Shown here: piece by piece, positions 42,713 through 52,342 of the stretch | How the letters are laid out: each line of letters opens with the position of its first letter | Numbering within the stretch: position 1 is the first letter of the stretch | NCBI GenBank assembly: GCA_947458455.1 | Contig: CANGYJ010000002.1 | Coordinates: forward strand, 124,001-188,000 | Origin: Verrucomicrobiaceae bacterium | GTDB taxonomy: Bacteria; Verrucomicrobiota; Verrucomicrobiia; Verrucomicrobiales; Verrucomicrobiaceae | Direction of reading: 5' to 3' | Length of the DNA: 64,000 bases | Position numbers and translations under genes: made by a program | Notes under the pieces: model-generated | Told to the model about the DNA's origin: nothing | What the model saw: only the letters and a program-made list of their open reading frames with translations | Database searches by the model: none

Positions 42713-42789
42713 TTCGGTGGGGCGTGCGTTGCGGGTTTGGATTTGGGGCGGCGATTATCAGGTCGATTTGGGAAATGCAAAGCGACATC

Positions 42790-43461
42790 TCAGCCTTTGC
42801 GGCGGACGGCAAAAGGCAGGTGGAGCAACGTGTAAACGGCCAGGCCAAGCGCCATCGCGGAGACATTGTGCCAGGGAACGGGGCCGAGATGATCGAACAG
42901 GCTGGCCTGCGGCGGCTTCTGGCATTGGAAAGCGTAGTTCGTGCCGAGCGTGAGATTCACCAGCGCCGTCACCGCATACCAGGCGAGCGAAAAGCTCATC
43001 ACCCGCCGCACCGCGCCCGCCTGCGGCCGCTGCCGCATGGCGCTGACGACGTAAAGCGAGGTCACCGGCACGCCGCCATGCATCACGAAGAACAGGAAGA
43101 AGCGTGGATCAGGAAAGTCATACACCAGCGCCGGGGTGAGCAGCCCCTGGAGCGTGCCGGCGATGCCGAAAAAGTACACCACCTCGCACCAAAACGCCCG
43201 CCGCGTCCAAAGAGCCAGCCCACCCGCGATCGTGGCAATGTCACAGTATTGTAGCGGCAGCATGGTCTGCGCCGTGAGGGAGCCGCACAGACCATGGACG
43301 ATGAGCCCAACGGGATACAGCGCGAGAAGCATCGTGCCGAGCGCCCGCTCCGCGAGGCTGGCGAAACGCGTGCGTGCCAGCACGAGCAGCGTGATCAGGA
43401 AGAGGCCCACCACAGCGAGCACGATTTGATGCGAGGTTCCCCAAGGATGAAATGAAGGCAT
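42790..43461 (-). CDS. TIGR02206/YwaF-like membrane protein
   Basis: 223 residues with about seven membrane helices. WGTSHQIVLAVVGLF at the start, LPLQYCDIATIAGGLALWTRR with conserved small polar residues, and YDFPDPRFFLFFVMHGGV are features of the TIGR02206/YwaF family. Function is unknown. ATG at 43461 or 43473 could be used. Confidence 0.82.
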   Translation of the reverse strand: MPSFHPWGTSHQIVLAVVGLFLITLLVLARTRFASLAERALGTMLLALYPVGLIVHGLCGSLTAQTMLPLQYCDIATIAGGLALWTRRAFWCEVVYFFGIAGTLQGLLTPALVYDFPDPRFFLFFVMHGGVPVTSLYVVSAMRQRPQAGAVRRVMSFSLAWYAVTALVNLTLGTNYAFQCQKPPQASLFDHLGPVPWHNVSAMALGLAVYTLLHLPFAVRRKG

Positions 43462-43529
43462 AGCGGGAGGCATGCGCGGAGAATACGCGGCTCTTGCGTG
43501 TGTCAGGCGCTTTGTGCGAGAGTCTGGGC

Positions 43530-45323
43530 ATGGCGGAAATCACACGACATCAGGCAGGAAGCGCGGCGGCGGGTCTCGGCGGAGGCTTCGCGGCGTTGTT
43601 TGGCTCCATCTTCATCTTGGCGGGCATGGGGATCGGCCTGTTTCTCTACTTTCCGGCGATCACTGGCTGGTGGGTGGCGCGTTCGTGGGAGGAAGTGCCT
43701 TGCCAGATCGAATCGGCGGAGCTGGCGGCCTCGTACGGTGATGACAGCACGACCTACGAAGCCAAGGCAAGCTACCGCTACGATTACCAAGGGCGCAGCT
43801 TCCGTAGCGAGCAGGTGAGCCTGATAGGCGGCGGCGATAACTTTGGCGACTTCCAGCAGCGTCACTACGACGAGCTGCGCCTCGCCCGCGAGCAGGACCG
43901 TCCCTTCCGCTGCCTCGTGAACCCCGCCCAGCCCGGTGAGGCTATTCTCTTCAACGATTTGCGCTGGGGGCTGCTCTTGATGATGTCGCTCTTTCCCACG
44001 CTGTTTCCGCTGGCGGGAGGTTTCGTGGCAGTGGGTGGCATCGGGATGGCCCGCGAAGGGATCAAGATCATGGCGCGGCAGCAAAAGTATCCGGGTGAGC
44101 CTTGGAACTGGAAGCTCGAGTGGACGGATGGAAAGGTCACGGCGAGCGGGGATGGCTCGAAGGCCCTGCTGGCCGTGGCAGCATGGATCATGCTCGTGCA
44201 GGCTCCGCTCGCGGCGGCGGTGATCGTCAGCGGCGTGCTCAAGGAATCGCTGATGGCCTTGCTGGCGTTCTTGCCGCTCGCCATCGCCTTTTTCCCACTT
44301 CGAGCGGTGTGGAGTCGGATGAAGACGAAGCGCCTGATCGGCGTGGTGACCCTGGAGCCGCGCTCATGGCCGCTGCATCCGGGCGATGTGCTGGAGGGTC
44401 GGCTGCGCTTCTCGCGGTTACTGAGTCCTCTCCTGCCGCTCTCCGTGCGCACGCGGGCGATTCGCAAAGTCACTCGCGGCAGTGGCAAAAGCAGCTCCAC
44501 GAGCGAAGAGACACTGTGGGAGCACACCGAAACACTTTCCGCGAGCGAGGCGCAGCGCGAGGACCGCGGCTGCAGCCTGCCTTTGCGCCTCGAACTGCCT
44601 TCCGAACCGCCCGGCACCAGCACCGGGCCTCTCATCACGGTCTCGCATGAGCGCAGCGAGCATCTCTGGACGATGGAAGTCATCGCCGGAGAGGGAACCA
44701 AGCCCGTGACCCTGCCTCTGCCGGTCTTTGGCGATGCTCGTGAAGAAATGCGCATGACTGCGGCGGCAACGGCAGTGGCAAAGCCCGTCGTCGAAGAAGA
44801 CCTCACCGAGCAGCTCCTCGCCCGCCTCCAGGCACGCGGCATTCAGGCGAGCTTCACCGCCGAGGGCACGCCCGAGTCCCTCACCTGCCCGCCGGGCCGG
44901 AATCGCGGCATCGCGATCTTCCTGTTCTTCTTCGGCACGATCTGGATGGGAGCCATGATCATGATCTTTGCGCAAAACGCCCCCCTCATCTTCAAGCTCG
45001 TCTGGGGCCTAACCGCCCCGGCGATCCTGCTGCTGGCCGTGTATCTGCTCCTCCATTCGCGTCGCCTGCAACTCAGCGGCAGCACGATGACCCTCACCCA
45101 TCGAGTCGGCCCCTTTTTCTCCAAAACCGAGACCTTCGAGCCGCGGCACATCGTGCAGTTCATGCACGATAACTACATGCGCTCCGGCAACGTCCACTTC
45201 TACCGCCTGCGTCTTGAGACCACCTTCGGCAAGAAGCTCACCCTCGCCGACGGCCTCACCGAAGAAGCCACCGCCCAAAAGCTGGCGAACCGGCTCATGA
45301 AGTGGAAGCGGGCGATGGAGTGA
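43530..45323 (+). CDS. DUF3592-type membrane protein, 597 aa
   Basis: A helix near residues 20-45 is followed by a DUF3592 domain (WEEVPCQIESAELAAS, YEAKASYRYDYQGRSFRSEQV, YDELRLAREQDRPFRCLVNPAQPGEAIL) and a second helix pair, then a long soluble middle (residues about 230-460) and two more helices near 465-515. The C-terminal part resembles a plasma-membrane PH-like domain. Family members are of unknown function. It stands directly upstream of the EF-hand gene on the same strand. Confidence 0.78.
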   Translation: MAEITRHQAGSAAAGLGGGFAALFGSIFILAGMGIGLFLYFPAITGWWVARSWEEVPCQIESAELAASYGDDSTTYEAKASYRYDYQGRSFRSEQVSLIGGGDNFGDFQQRHYDELRLAREQDRPFRCLVNPAQPGEAILFNDLRWGLLLMMSLFPTLFPLAGGFVAVGGIGMAREGIKIMARQQKYPGEPWNWKLEWTDGKVTASGDGSKALLAVAAWIMLVQAPLAAAVIVSGVLKESLMALLAFLPLAIAFFPLRAVWSRMKTKRLIGVVTLEPRSWPLHPGDVLEGRLRFSRLLSPLLPLSVRTRAIRKVTRGSGKSSSTSEETLWEHTETLSASEAQREDRGCSLPLRLELPSEPPGTSTGPLITVSHERSEHLWTMEVIAGEGTKPVTLPLPVFGDAREEMRMTAAATAVAKPVVEEDLTEQLLARLQARGIQASFTAEGTPESLTCPPGRNRGIAIFLFFFGTIWMGAMIMIFAQNAPLIFKLVWGLTAPAILLLAVYLLLHSRRLQLSGSTMTLTHRVGPFFSKTETFEPRHIVQFMHDNYMRSGNVHFYRLRLETTFGKKLTLADGLTEEATAQKLANRLMKWKRAME

Positions 45324-45331
45324 TCACTCAG

Positions 45332-46006
45332 ATGCGACTTCCACCACCTCTCTCGATTCCTTGGCTGGCGGTGATGCTCATGGGCGCATCCGCCCAGGCT
45401 CATCCGGCGGATCAAAGCGAGATGCAGGCGAAGCTTACGCCGCATGCGCTGGAGGTACGCTTCACCTTCAATCTGCTCACGGTGACCAAATGCGTGCGGG
45501 TGGATGCCGATGGCGATCAAAAGCTCAGTGTGGACGAGCTGAAGGCCGCGGAACCTGTTTTCACAAAGTACCTCAACGAGCACATCCACCTGGAGGTGAA
45601 TCAAAAACCGGTCGCCTGGGGTGAAAAAGCCGCGTTCAGCTACTTGTGGCCGAACTTCGCCAAAACACCGCCCATGCCGGAGATCGAGTATGCGGCGCGG
45701 AATGTGGATGTGACCTTCGTTTTGCCGCAGAAGGCGGTGCTGGAGGATTTCTGGATCGAATTCGCCTTCTTCGACCAAACCGGGCCGATGCAGACCATTC
45801 GCGGCGTGTATGAGCAGGACGGGCAGATCATGGAGGTGCCCTTCAGCTTTCAGGAGCCGGAGTACACGTATGATACCGGTTTCGCGGAGGATCCCTTTGT
45901 GCAGCAGGAGGAGGCCAAACGTGACGAAGGCTGGAGTTGGGCTTGGGTAGTCGTGCTCGGAGCACTGCTCATGGCTGGGCTGGCGTGGCGTTACGTGCGG
46001 CGATGA
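45332..46006 (+). CDS. Exported EF-hand protein with C-terminal anchor
   Basis: 224 residues. A signal peptide (WLAVMLMGASAQAHP) is followed by a beta-rich domain and an EF-hand loop DADGDQKLSVDE near residues 58-69, a predicted calcium site. The protein ends with one membrane helix (WAWVVVLGALLMAGLAWRYV). It begins 8 bp after the DUF3592 gene and its 3' end overlaps the convergent permease gene by 38 bp, so expression of the two may interfere. Confidence 0.77.
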   Translation: MRLPPPLSIPWLAVMLMGASAQAHPADQSEMQAKLTPHALEVRFTFNLLTVTKCVRVDADGDQKLSVDELKAAEPVFTKYLNEHIHLEVNQKPVAWGEKAAFSYLWPNFAKTPPMPEIEYAARNVDVTFVLPQKAVLEDFWIEFAFFDQTGPMQTIRGVYEQDGQIMEVPFSFQEPEYTYDTGFAEDPFVQQEEAKRDEGWSWAWVVVLGALLMAGLAWRYVRR

Positions 46007-47138
46007 ACTGCCACGCCATGCTCAGCAAATGCAGCACGAACGAGGCACCGAGAAGCACGAGGCCGGCGTTTAGGATGCGGGTGGGATCGGCGAGCGTTTG
46101 GGCGGCCTGGGCGGGCGTGGTGATCAACAGCGGTTGGAAGGTGCGCATGACGCCGCCAGTGAGCGGTTGCGGATGCAGCGTGGCGATGGCGGCCAGCCAC
46201 ACGACGAGCTGCGAGAGTGTCTCGAAGCTCCAAGAGGCCAGATGAAAGGTCTGCTGTGCTGTTGGCTGTCCGCGTAGCTTGGCAAAGCACAACGGAAAGC
46301 TTATCACGCCGATCACCAGCCACATGATGAGCCACAAAAACTGCTGTGAGGCGAGGCTTACACTCAGCGCCAGCACCCACAGCGGCCAGGGCAGCCAACT
46401 GATCGTGGCGAGAGGTCCCGCGCCGGTGCTTTGGTTCGCGGGCAAGGCATTCAGCAGCGTGCAAAACACCGCGGAGAGCCAGGCGATCATCGCCACCCCA
46501 GCGGCCACGTTCGCGGCTTCACCGGCGCGGATGGCCTGCGCCATCCAGCCGCCCCAGCCCATGAAGTGCAGCACATCCTCGATGAGGATCAGCCAGGCGA
46601 TGCCGTGCAGGCAGAGCGATTGCAAACGTGCTCGCAGCGGCTTGCCAACACCGCCGAGCACCTCGCCAAACAATGGCACGGCGAGCACCAGCGCGGGCGC
46701 GAGGTATTCCCAAAGCTCCGCGCCAAACATCAAGCGCCAGTCATTCAGTTCCGCGCCGAGCTGGAAGGGCATCAAGGTCTCCACCGGCTTGCCGAGCGCT
46801 CCGATCCACCAGCCCACGAGACTCCACGCGAGGGCCGTGACGGGAAAAAGGGCCACCGCACGTCCCAGCATGGCCACGATGCTCGTCACCACATGTCCGC
46901 CAGATTCCGCCAGCCATGAGAGCGTGTAGCCTGCGCTGGCTGAGGTGAGCAGAGCGATGGCGAAAACGATCGCGCTGCGTCCGCCGCGTGCGAGCAGAGC
47001 GGGATCGAAAAGCCCTGACCATGCGGCAAAGCAGCCCGCACCACCGCTCAGGGCGATCACGCATGCCGCGAGCATGCCACCGAGCACGATGCGCACCGGA
47101 AGCCAGCGTGGCGGATTCGGCAGGGCGGTGGAGATCAT
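45969..47138 (-). CDS. Divergent Opp/Dpp-type ABC permease-like protein
   Basis: 389 residues with nine or more hydrophobic segments. The middle follows the OppB/OppC plan: FAIALLTSASAGYTLSWLAES, a stretch ending WEYLAPALVLAVPLFGEVL, and ILIEDVLHFMGWGGWMAQAI, which matches the conserved vEtvF..pGlG region of dipeptide permeases. The usual EAA loop for ATPase docking is poorly conserved. Extra C-terminal helices extend beyond the family. It overlaps the upstream binding-protein gene by four bases (ATGA), so the two proteins probably form a complex. No ATPase gene is nearby. Confidence 0.62.
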   Translation of the reverse strand: MISTALPNPPRWLPVRIVLGGMLAACVIALSGGAGCFAAWSGLFDPALLARGGRSAIVFAIALLTSASAGYTLSWLAESGGHVVTSIVAMLGRAVALFPVTALAWSLVGWWIGALGKPVETLMPFQLGAELNDWRLMFGAELWEYLAPALVLAVPLFGEVLGGVGKPLRARLQSLCLHGIAWLILIEDVLHFMGWGGWMAQAIRAGEAANVAAGVAMIAWLSAVFCTLLNALPANQSTGAGPLATISWLPWPLWVLALSVSLASQQFLWLIMWLVIGVISFPLCFAKLRGQPTAQQTFHLASWSFETLSQLVVWLAAIATLHPQPLTGGVMRTFQPLLITTPAQAAQTLADPTRILNAGLVLLGASFVLHLLSMAWQFIAARNATPAQP

Positions 47139-50100
47139 TCGTCAGGCAGCTTCAATTCGAGCGTGGAGGGCGTGCGGGAAGGTGTTTTCGATTTGAAGGC
47201 CAGCTCGCGCAGCGTCCATGAGGTGCGTGGCTTGTTCGCCGCCAGCGTGGCATTCACGGCAGCATGATCGACGGTGTGAAAAAGCGGCAGCATGGCCTGC
47301 AGCGGCAGCAAACGGCCTTCGAGCTGCCTCACGCGTTCACCGGCTGCGGCGGGTTCAAACTCGGTGGCGAGTGCTTCGAGTAGCAAATCCGTCTGCGGGT
47401 CCGCGATGCCGGCGAAATTGGTTCCGCCCGGTTTGGCCTGCGAGGAGTGCCACCAGGGAAATTGATCCCACGAAACCTCGAACCTTTGTTCGAGCATCAC
47501 CGCGTCGAATTCACGGCTCGCGAGACGACCCGCGAGCAGATCAGCGGAGGCGAGCGTCTCCACGCGGATGCTCGCGCCGAGTTCACGCCACTGCGCGGCG
47601 AGTTGATGCGCCGTTTGCGAGACGACGGGATCACCGGCCACGAGCAGCAGGGCGAATTCAAATTTGTGCCCCGCGTTTCTTCCGATGCCATCCACACCCG
47701 GCAGCCAGCCAGCCTCGGCCAGCACACGTTTGGCTTTCGCGGCGCTCCACGGCACGCGTGGTGCCTTCGTGTGCAGCCACATGCCGGGTGGGAAGAGGCT
47801 GCCATCGGAGAGGGTATGCTTTCCCGGCAGCGCGGCAGTGATCGAGGCCACATCGGTGATCGTGGCCAGCGCCTCACGCGTGCGCACATCGGCCAGCACG
47901 GGGCTTTTCGTGTTCCAAAGCACCACGAGGCGGCGATGCGGTGGCGTGAGGCAGGCGAGGAGATCGTCATGGTTTCCCGCGATGGTTGCCGGCCACACGA
48001 GGTTCGTGGTTTTGGTGCCGAGGCCGACTTCCGTCATCAGCGGCGAGGCATTGAAGTGAAACAAAAAGCGCGGTGACTCCTGCTGCGTGCTCACCGGCGT
48101 GAGCGAGAGCGTGCGTGCATCGAGATGGGTGAGGCGGAACGAGCCTGCGCCAGGCGGCGGCGAGAGGGTGAAGGCCTTGTCATCATCCTGCTCATGCGCC
48201 TTCCACCATGAGGCGGGCAGCACCGGCAGACCCGCCCACACGCAGAGCGCGGGACCGTAGCGGCTGCGGAAGGTCACGCGGAGTTGGTTCCCGCCGTTTT
48301 GAATCTCCATGTCCTGGATGTGGCGCAGCGCCTCGCGGTTCGGCAGCAGCCACGGGCGGCGGCTCACCTGCTCGATGGTGGTCTTCACATCCCACGCGGT
48401 CACCGGCGTGCCATCATGCCAGGTTTGGCCTTGGCGCATGTCGAGATCGAGCACGGGCTCGCTGAGCGCGGAAACCTCGCCCATCAGGCTGATGCGCACC
48501 TCGGTGGGCACTCTCGCGGCGAGGTGGCTGCGAAACTCATCCAGCAAGCGCTGCGCCGGCCCGACGGTGACGATCTCAAAGACATTGTCGCGATCAAACC
48601 ACATGCGGCGGATCTGCTTGGCGAGCGGCGAGCTGTTGAAAAAGCTCGCCGCGAGCTCTTTGAGCGGCTGCTGGCATTCGATGCGCCAGAAGGCGACGGT
48701 TTGCGGCTGGAGATCGCCGATGACTTCGAGCGCTTTCGGGGTGCCAGCGTGTGTGGCGTCATTGAAATTGAGCACGAGGCTGTTTGCCGCGAGGCGCACG
48801 GCACTCAGCCGCCATTCCGCCCAGCGATTGCTCTCGCCGATTTGTGCCTGAAGACGCTCCTGCGCCTGCTTCGCGATCTTTTCATCGGCAAACCAGCACG
48901 TCACATCCTGCGACCAGCGCCATAGCTCGGCGAGCGCGGGTTGCAGCGTGCCATCACCTCCCACGCGCATGAGCGGCTCGTGGACGAGATCAATGATCTG
49001 CCGCTCCGCCTCCGTGCGTGGCGCGTAGGGATGCATCGCGGGCTTTGGATCGCTGAGCATGGCCACCACGCCCTCACCGCGCATCGCCCGCACCGTGCGT
49101 GATTGCTCGGAGGCCCATGAGGCCAGCCCGAGCACCGCGAAGGGCACGAGCATCAAAAACAAACGCAGCGTGATGGTGGTGCGGGAGGTCTGCGGTTTGA
49201 GCGTGTGCGTTTCGCTCTCCTGCTTTTCCACGACGAGCTTGGATTGAGCGACCTCGAGCTGCGAGCGAACCTCCGAGAGCTCGGCTTTCTCCTCCTCCAG
49301 CGTGCGGCGGGCGGAGGTGAGTTGCTCTTCTGCGGTGGTGAGCTTTCGCTTGAGATCACGAAGAGAGGTCTCGATCTTGCTTTGTTGATTTGCCCGATCG
49401 TTTTCAGCGACTTCGAGGTCTTTTTGAACCTGCTTGAGCTGCGTGGTTTTGGCGGTGAGATCGGCTTCAAGGCTGGCGAGGCTCGTGGAATGCTCTTTCT
49501 GCTTCTGCGAGGTTTTCAGCTCGAGATCACGAAGACGGGCGGTGGCCTCATTTTCGCGGGCTTGAAGCTCATCGAGGCGTTTTTGAGCGGCTTGAAGGCC
49601 GGTCGTTTTTTGATCGTACTGCGAGTTGAGGGCATCGAGAGCGACTTGGCGTTCTTTTTGCCAGGCTTCGGACTTCGCCGCCGCTGCTTGAAGCTTCGAA
49701 AGGGATTCCTCCGCGATGCGGGCCTGATCGCGGAGCTTCGCGGATTCCGAGCGTGCGGCATCCAACTCACGGCGAGCGGCTTCCGCTTGCGCTGTATCTT
49801 CGGCTTTGCGCTTGGAAAGGGCCTCCAGGAGCTGCTGAGCTTCCGCTGCCTCGCTCGTGATCTTCGCTAGTGATGCGGTCTTTTGCTCCTGCTGGGCGGA
49901 GAGCATGGCGATGACCTGCTCAGTTTTGACCGTGGTGTCTTGCAGGCGGTTCAGCGTCTCCTGGCTGATGCGGATCTGGCCTTCGTGCTGTTTGAGGGCT
50001 GTTTGGCGCTCCTGCAGCTGCGCTTCCGATTTGCTGAGCTGCTGTCGAAGGGCATCGAGGCGTGCGTTTTCCTGCGCGGTGGCCTCGCGAGTCTGCTGGA

Positions 50101-50962
50101 GATGCTTTTCTTCCTCGGCGTGAAGCGCGGTGAGTTGATCGAGCTTGGATTGAGCGGCCTGGGCTTCGCCGGTGAACTGATCGAGTCGATTTTGTGCCTT
50201 GGCGGTGGCGGCGGCGAGGAGATCAAAGCTGGCCTGAGCTTTGGCGGCGTCTGCTTTGATCTGATCGAGCTTGGATTTAGCGGTGGAAGTTTCCGCTGTG
50301 AGCTGGCTGAGCTTCGTTTCAGCTTCGGTGGTAGCGGTCGTGAGCTGCTCGAGCTTTGACTGAGCGGTGGAGGCCTGGATGGTGAGCTGAGTGAGCTTGG
50401 ATTGAGCTTCGACGGCGCTGGCGTTGAGCTGGTCTAGCTTTGACTGAGCGGCGGAGGTCTGAGTGGTGAGTTGATCGAGCTTGGCTTTTGCCTTGGCAGC
50501 GTCTGTGGTGAGCTGGGTGAGCTTCGCTTGAGCCTTATCGCCCTCGGCGGTGAGTTGATCGAGTTCGGCGGCTTTCGCGGCGTGGCTGGCTTTGATGGCA
50601 TCCAGTGCAGCCTGGGCTTCACGCTGGGCGGTGTCGTTGCGGAGAGGGATGCGGGTGGTGACGGTGGTCGGGGCTTTTTTGAGACGGAAGACGACATGCA
50701 GCGGACCGAAGGAGAGGCGATCTCCATCCCGAAGGATCTGGCTGTTCACCCGCTGGTTATTGATGAAGGTGCCGGTGCGGGAACCGCGATCCCGCACCTC
50801 GGCGGTGCCATCGGCATGCAGAATGATCTCGCCATGATGGCGGGACATCTCGGCGTCATCGACGATGACGTTGTTGTCCTCCGCCCGGCCGATGGTGAGG
50901 CGCTCAGGACCGGAGAATGCCATCTCTTGTCCGTCTTCAAAGATGATGGTGGGGGTGGCCAT
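47135..50962 (-). CDS. FHA-coiled coil-TM-SBP_bac_5 fusion protein, 1275 aa
   Basis: Four parts are visible. Residues 5-93 are an FHA domain (TIGRAEDNNVIVDD, MSRHHGEI, GSRTGTFINNQ), which binds phosphothreonine peptides. Residues 112-585 are a long coiled coil; 133-286 consist of eleven 14-residue repeats of the type KLDQLTTQTSAAQS. Residues 597-616 form one membrane helix. From about 645 to 1265 lies a peptide-binding domain of the SBP_bac_5 family (LVHEPLMRVGGDGTLQPALAE, WHDGTPVTAWDV, WHSSQAKPGGTNFAGIADPQTD). FHA and coiled coil would be cytoplasmic and the binding domain periplasmic. The permease gene follows with a four-base overlap. I know of no described protein with this order; signalling or division-site transport are open guesses. 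Confidence 0.88.
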   Translation of the reverse strand: MATPTIIFEDGQEMAFSGPERLTIGRAEDNNVIVDDAEMSRHHGEIILHADGTAEVRDRGSRTGTFINNQRVNSQILRDGDRLSFGPLHVVFRLKKAPTTVTTRIPLRNDTAQREAQAALDAIKASHAAKAAELDQLTAEGDKAQAKLTQLTTDAAKAKAKLDQLTTQTSAAQSKLDQLNASAVEAQSKLTQLTIQASTAQSKLEQLTTATTEAETKLSQLTAETSTAKSKLDQIKADAAKAQASFDLLAAATAKAQNRLDQFTGEAQAAQSKLDQLTALHAEEEKHLQQTREATAQENARLDALRQQLSKSEAQLQERQTALKQHEGQIRISQETLNRLQDTTVKTEQVIAMLSAQQEQKTASLAKITSEAAEAQQLLEALSKRKAEDTAQAEAARRELDAARSESAKLRDQARIAEESLSKLQAAAAKSEAWQKERQVALDALNSQYDQKTTGLQAAQKRLDELQARENEATARLRDLELKTSQKQKEHSTSLASLEADLTAKTTQLKQVQKDLEVAENDRANQQSKIETSLRDLKRKLTTAEEQLTSARRTLEEEKAELSEVRSQLEVAQSKLVVEKQESETHTLKPQTSRTTITLRLFLMLVPFAVLGLASWASEQSRTVRAMRGEGVVAMLSDPKPAMHPYAPRTEAERQIIDLVHEPLMRVGGDGTLQPALAELWRWSQDVTCWFADEKIAKQAQERLQAQIGESNRWAEWRLSAVRLAANSLVLNFNDATHAGTPKALEVIGDLQPQTVAFWRIECQQPLKELAASFFNSSPLAKQIRRMWFDRDNVFEIVTVGPAQRLLDEFRSHLAARVPTEVRISLMGEVSALSEPVLDLDMRQGQTWHDGTPVTAWDVKTTIEQVSRRPWLLPNREALRHIQDMEIQNGGNQLRVTFRSRYGPALCVWAGLPVLPASWWKAHEQDDDKAFTLSPPPGAGSFRLTHLDARTLSLTPVSTQQESPRFLFHFNASPLMTEVGLGTKTTNLVWPATIAGNHDDLLACLTPPHRRLVVLWNTKSPVLADVRTREALATITDVASITAALPGKHTLSDGSLFPPGMWLHTKAPRVPWSAAKAKRVLAEAGWLPGVDGIGRNAGHKFEFALLLVAGDPVVSQTAHQLAAQWRELGASIRVETLASADLLAGRLASREFDAVMLEQRFEVSWDQFPWWHSSQAKPGGTNFAGIADPQTDLLLEALATEFEPAAAGERVRQLEGRLLPLQAMLPLFHTVDHAAVNATLAANKPRTSWTLRELAFKSKTPSRTPSTLELKLPDE
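50105..50566 (-). repeat. Eleven 42-bp coding repeats (14-aa coiled-coil units)
   Basis: The segment codes eleven successive 14-residue units with the pattern KLxQLTxxxxxAxx. They are degenerate at DNA level and in frame throughout, as expected for a coiled coil that grew by duplication. Not a CRISPR array: there are no spacers. Confidence 0.85.
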
Positions 50963-51063
50963 GAGAGCGTGAAAGGAGGCGGAGAGGCTGAAAATCAAAA
51001 ATACAGGAGGCTGGAACAAGCCGCCAGTTTGAATTTCCCTTCGCTGGAACGTATTCGAGGCAC

Positions 51064-52284
51064 ATGAAAGCTCTTCTTTTCCTCCTCATCGCGATTTCGA
51101 TCTCGCAGGCCCAGGACTGGCCGCGCTGGCGTGGTCCCACGGCGGATGGGCGGTGGAATCCGAAGGGGCTGCCGGCGGATTTTGCGAAGAAGGAACCGCA
51201 GCGGCGGTGGAAGGCGGAGATCGGCGCGGGCTTTGGCGGGGTGACGGTGAGTGAAGGTCGCGTCTATCTGATGGATCGTCAGAAGTCGCCGAAGGAGGTG
51301 GAGCGCGTGCTGTGCTTCGATGCGGCGAGTGGAAAGCCGCTGTGGCAGCACGAGTGGGAAGTAAGCTACGGCGGGATGGATTACGGCACGGGACCGCGAG
51401 CCTCCGTGAACGTGAGCGAGGGCCGTGCCTATGCACTGGGAGCCACCGGCATGGCGTTGTGCCTCGACGCGGTGAGTGGCAAGGTGGTGTGGGAGGTGAA
51501 CGCGGTGGAAACCTGCGGCGCGAAGGTGCCGACGTGGGGCTTGGCGGCCTCGCCCGTGCTTGATGGGGGTCGCGTGCTGCTGCATGTGGGCGCGAAGAAC
51601 GGCAGTGTGATCGCTTTGGATGCCAAAACAGGCGCGGAAGTGTGGCGCGGCGGTCCTGATCCGGCGGGGTATTGCACGCCAGAGATCATCACGCACGAAG
51701 GCCAGCGCCAGCTCATTGCCTGGGGACCGGAAAACATCCAAAGCCTGAACCCGGACAGCGGCGCGGTGCTTTGGACCTACCCTTACAAGATCACCTACGG
51801 TGTGAGCATTGCCCAGCCGCTCTACCGCGATGGCGTGCTGCTCGTCTCCGGCTACTGGCATGGCACGAAGGCGCTGCGCCCGGATGCCGACGGCGCGAAG
51901 CTGCTGTGGGAAAACGAAACCGAGATCTGCGGCCTGATGTCCGCGCCGTTTTTCAAAGACGGCGTCGTTTACCTGCTCGATAAAAACCATGGCCTGCAAG
52001 CCTTTGAGCTGAAGACCGGCAAGATCCTCTGGAGCGATGACAACACGCTCACGCCGAAGGATCGCAATCCGCAGATGAGCCTCGTGTGGATGGACGAGCC
52101 GCAGAACCTCGCCGCGCTGCTCAACGCCAGCGGCGAACTCGTTTATGTGAAGCTCATGCCCGAAAAACGCGAGGAACTCGCCCGCTGGCAGATCATCGGC
52201 AAGACGTGGGCGCATCCGGCTTTCGCGGGTTCGATGCTGTTTGCGAGGGATGACAAGGTGCTGGTGGCCTTGAGGTTGTGGTAA
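51064..52284 (+). CDS. Exported PQQ-like beta-propeller protein
   Basis: 406 residues with a signal peptide (ALLFLLIAISISQAQ). The mature start DWPRWRGPTADGRWNPKGLP is typical of PVC WD40/PQQ-like outer-membrane or periplasmic proteins. Repeated blades carry the DAASGKPLWQ, DAVSGKVVWE, DAKTGAEVWR and ELKTGKILWS motifs. No catalytic residues of a true quinoprotein are obvious, so a binding or scaffold role is as likely. It is divergent from the FHA fusion gene. Confidence 0.86.
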   Translation: MKALLFLLIAISISQAQDWPRWRGPTADGRWNPKGLPADFAKKEPQRRWKAEIGAGFGGVTVSEGRVYLMDRQKSPKEVERVLCFDAASGKPLWQHEWEVSYGGMDYGTGPRASVNVSEGRAYALGATGMALCLDAVSGKVVWEVNAVETCGAKVPTWGLAASPVLDGGRVLLHVGAKNGSVIALDAKTGAEVWRGGPDPAGYCTPEIITHEGQRQLIAWGPENIQSLNPDSGAVLWTYPYKITYGVSIAQPLYRDGVLLVSGYWHGTKALRPDADGAKLLWENETEICGLMSAPFFKDGVVYLLDKNHGLQAFELKTGKILWSDDNTLTPKDRNPQMSLVWMDEPQNLAALLNASGELVYVKLMPEKREELARWQIIGKTWAHPAFAGSMLFARDDKVLVALRLW

Positions 52285-52342
52285 GGGGGTGTCCGATCAC
52301 TTTTGTTCGCCAAACCGAACGTAACAGGCCAGCATGCCAAGC

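Noticed and set aside
40886-42835. 649-residue open frame antisense to speA
   Set aside because: A high-GC shadow frame; the translated sequence is a low-complexity Val/Asp/His/Ala mix with no domain.
50105-50566. Possible CRISPR array
   Set aside because: Repeats are contiguous 42-bp coding units without spacers and encode a coiled coil.
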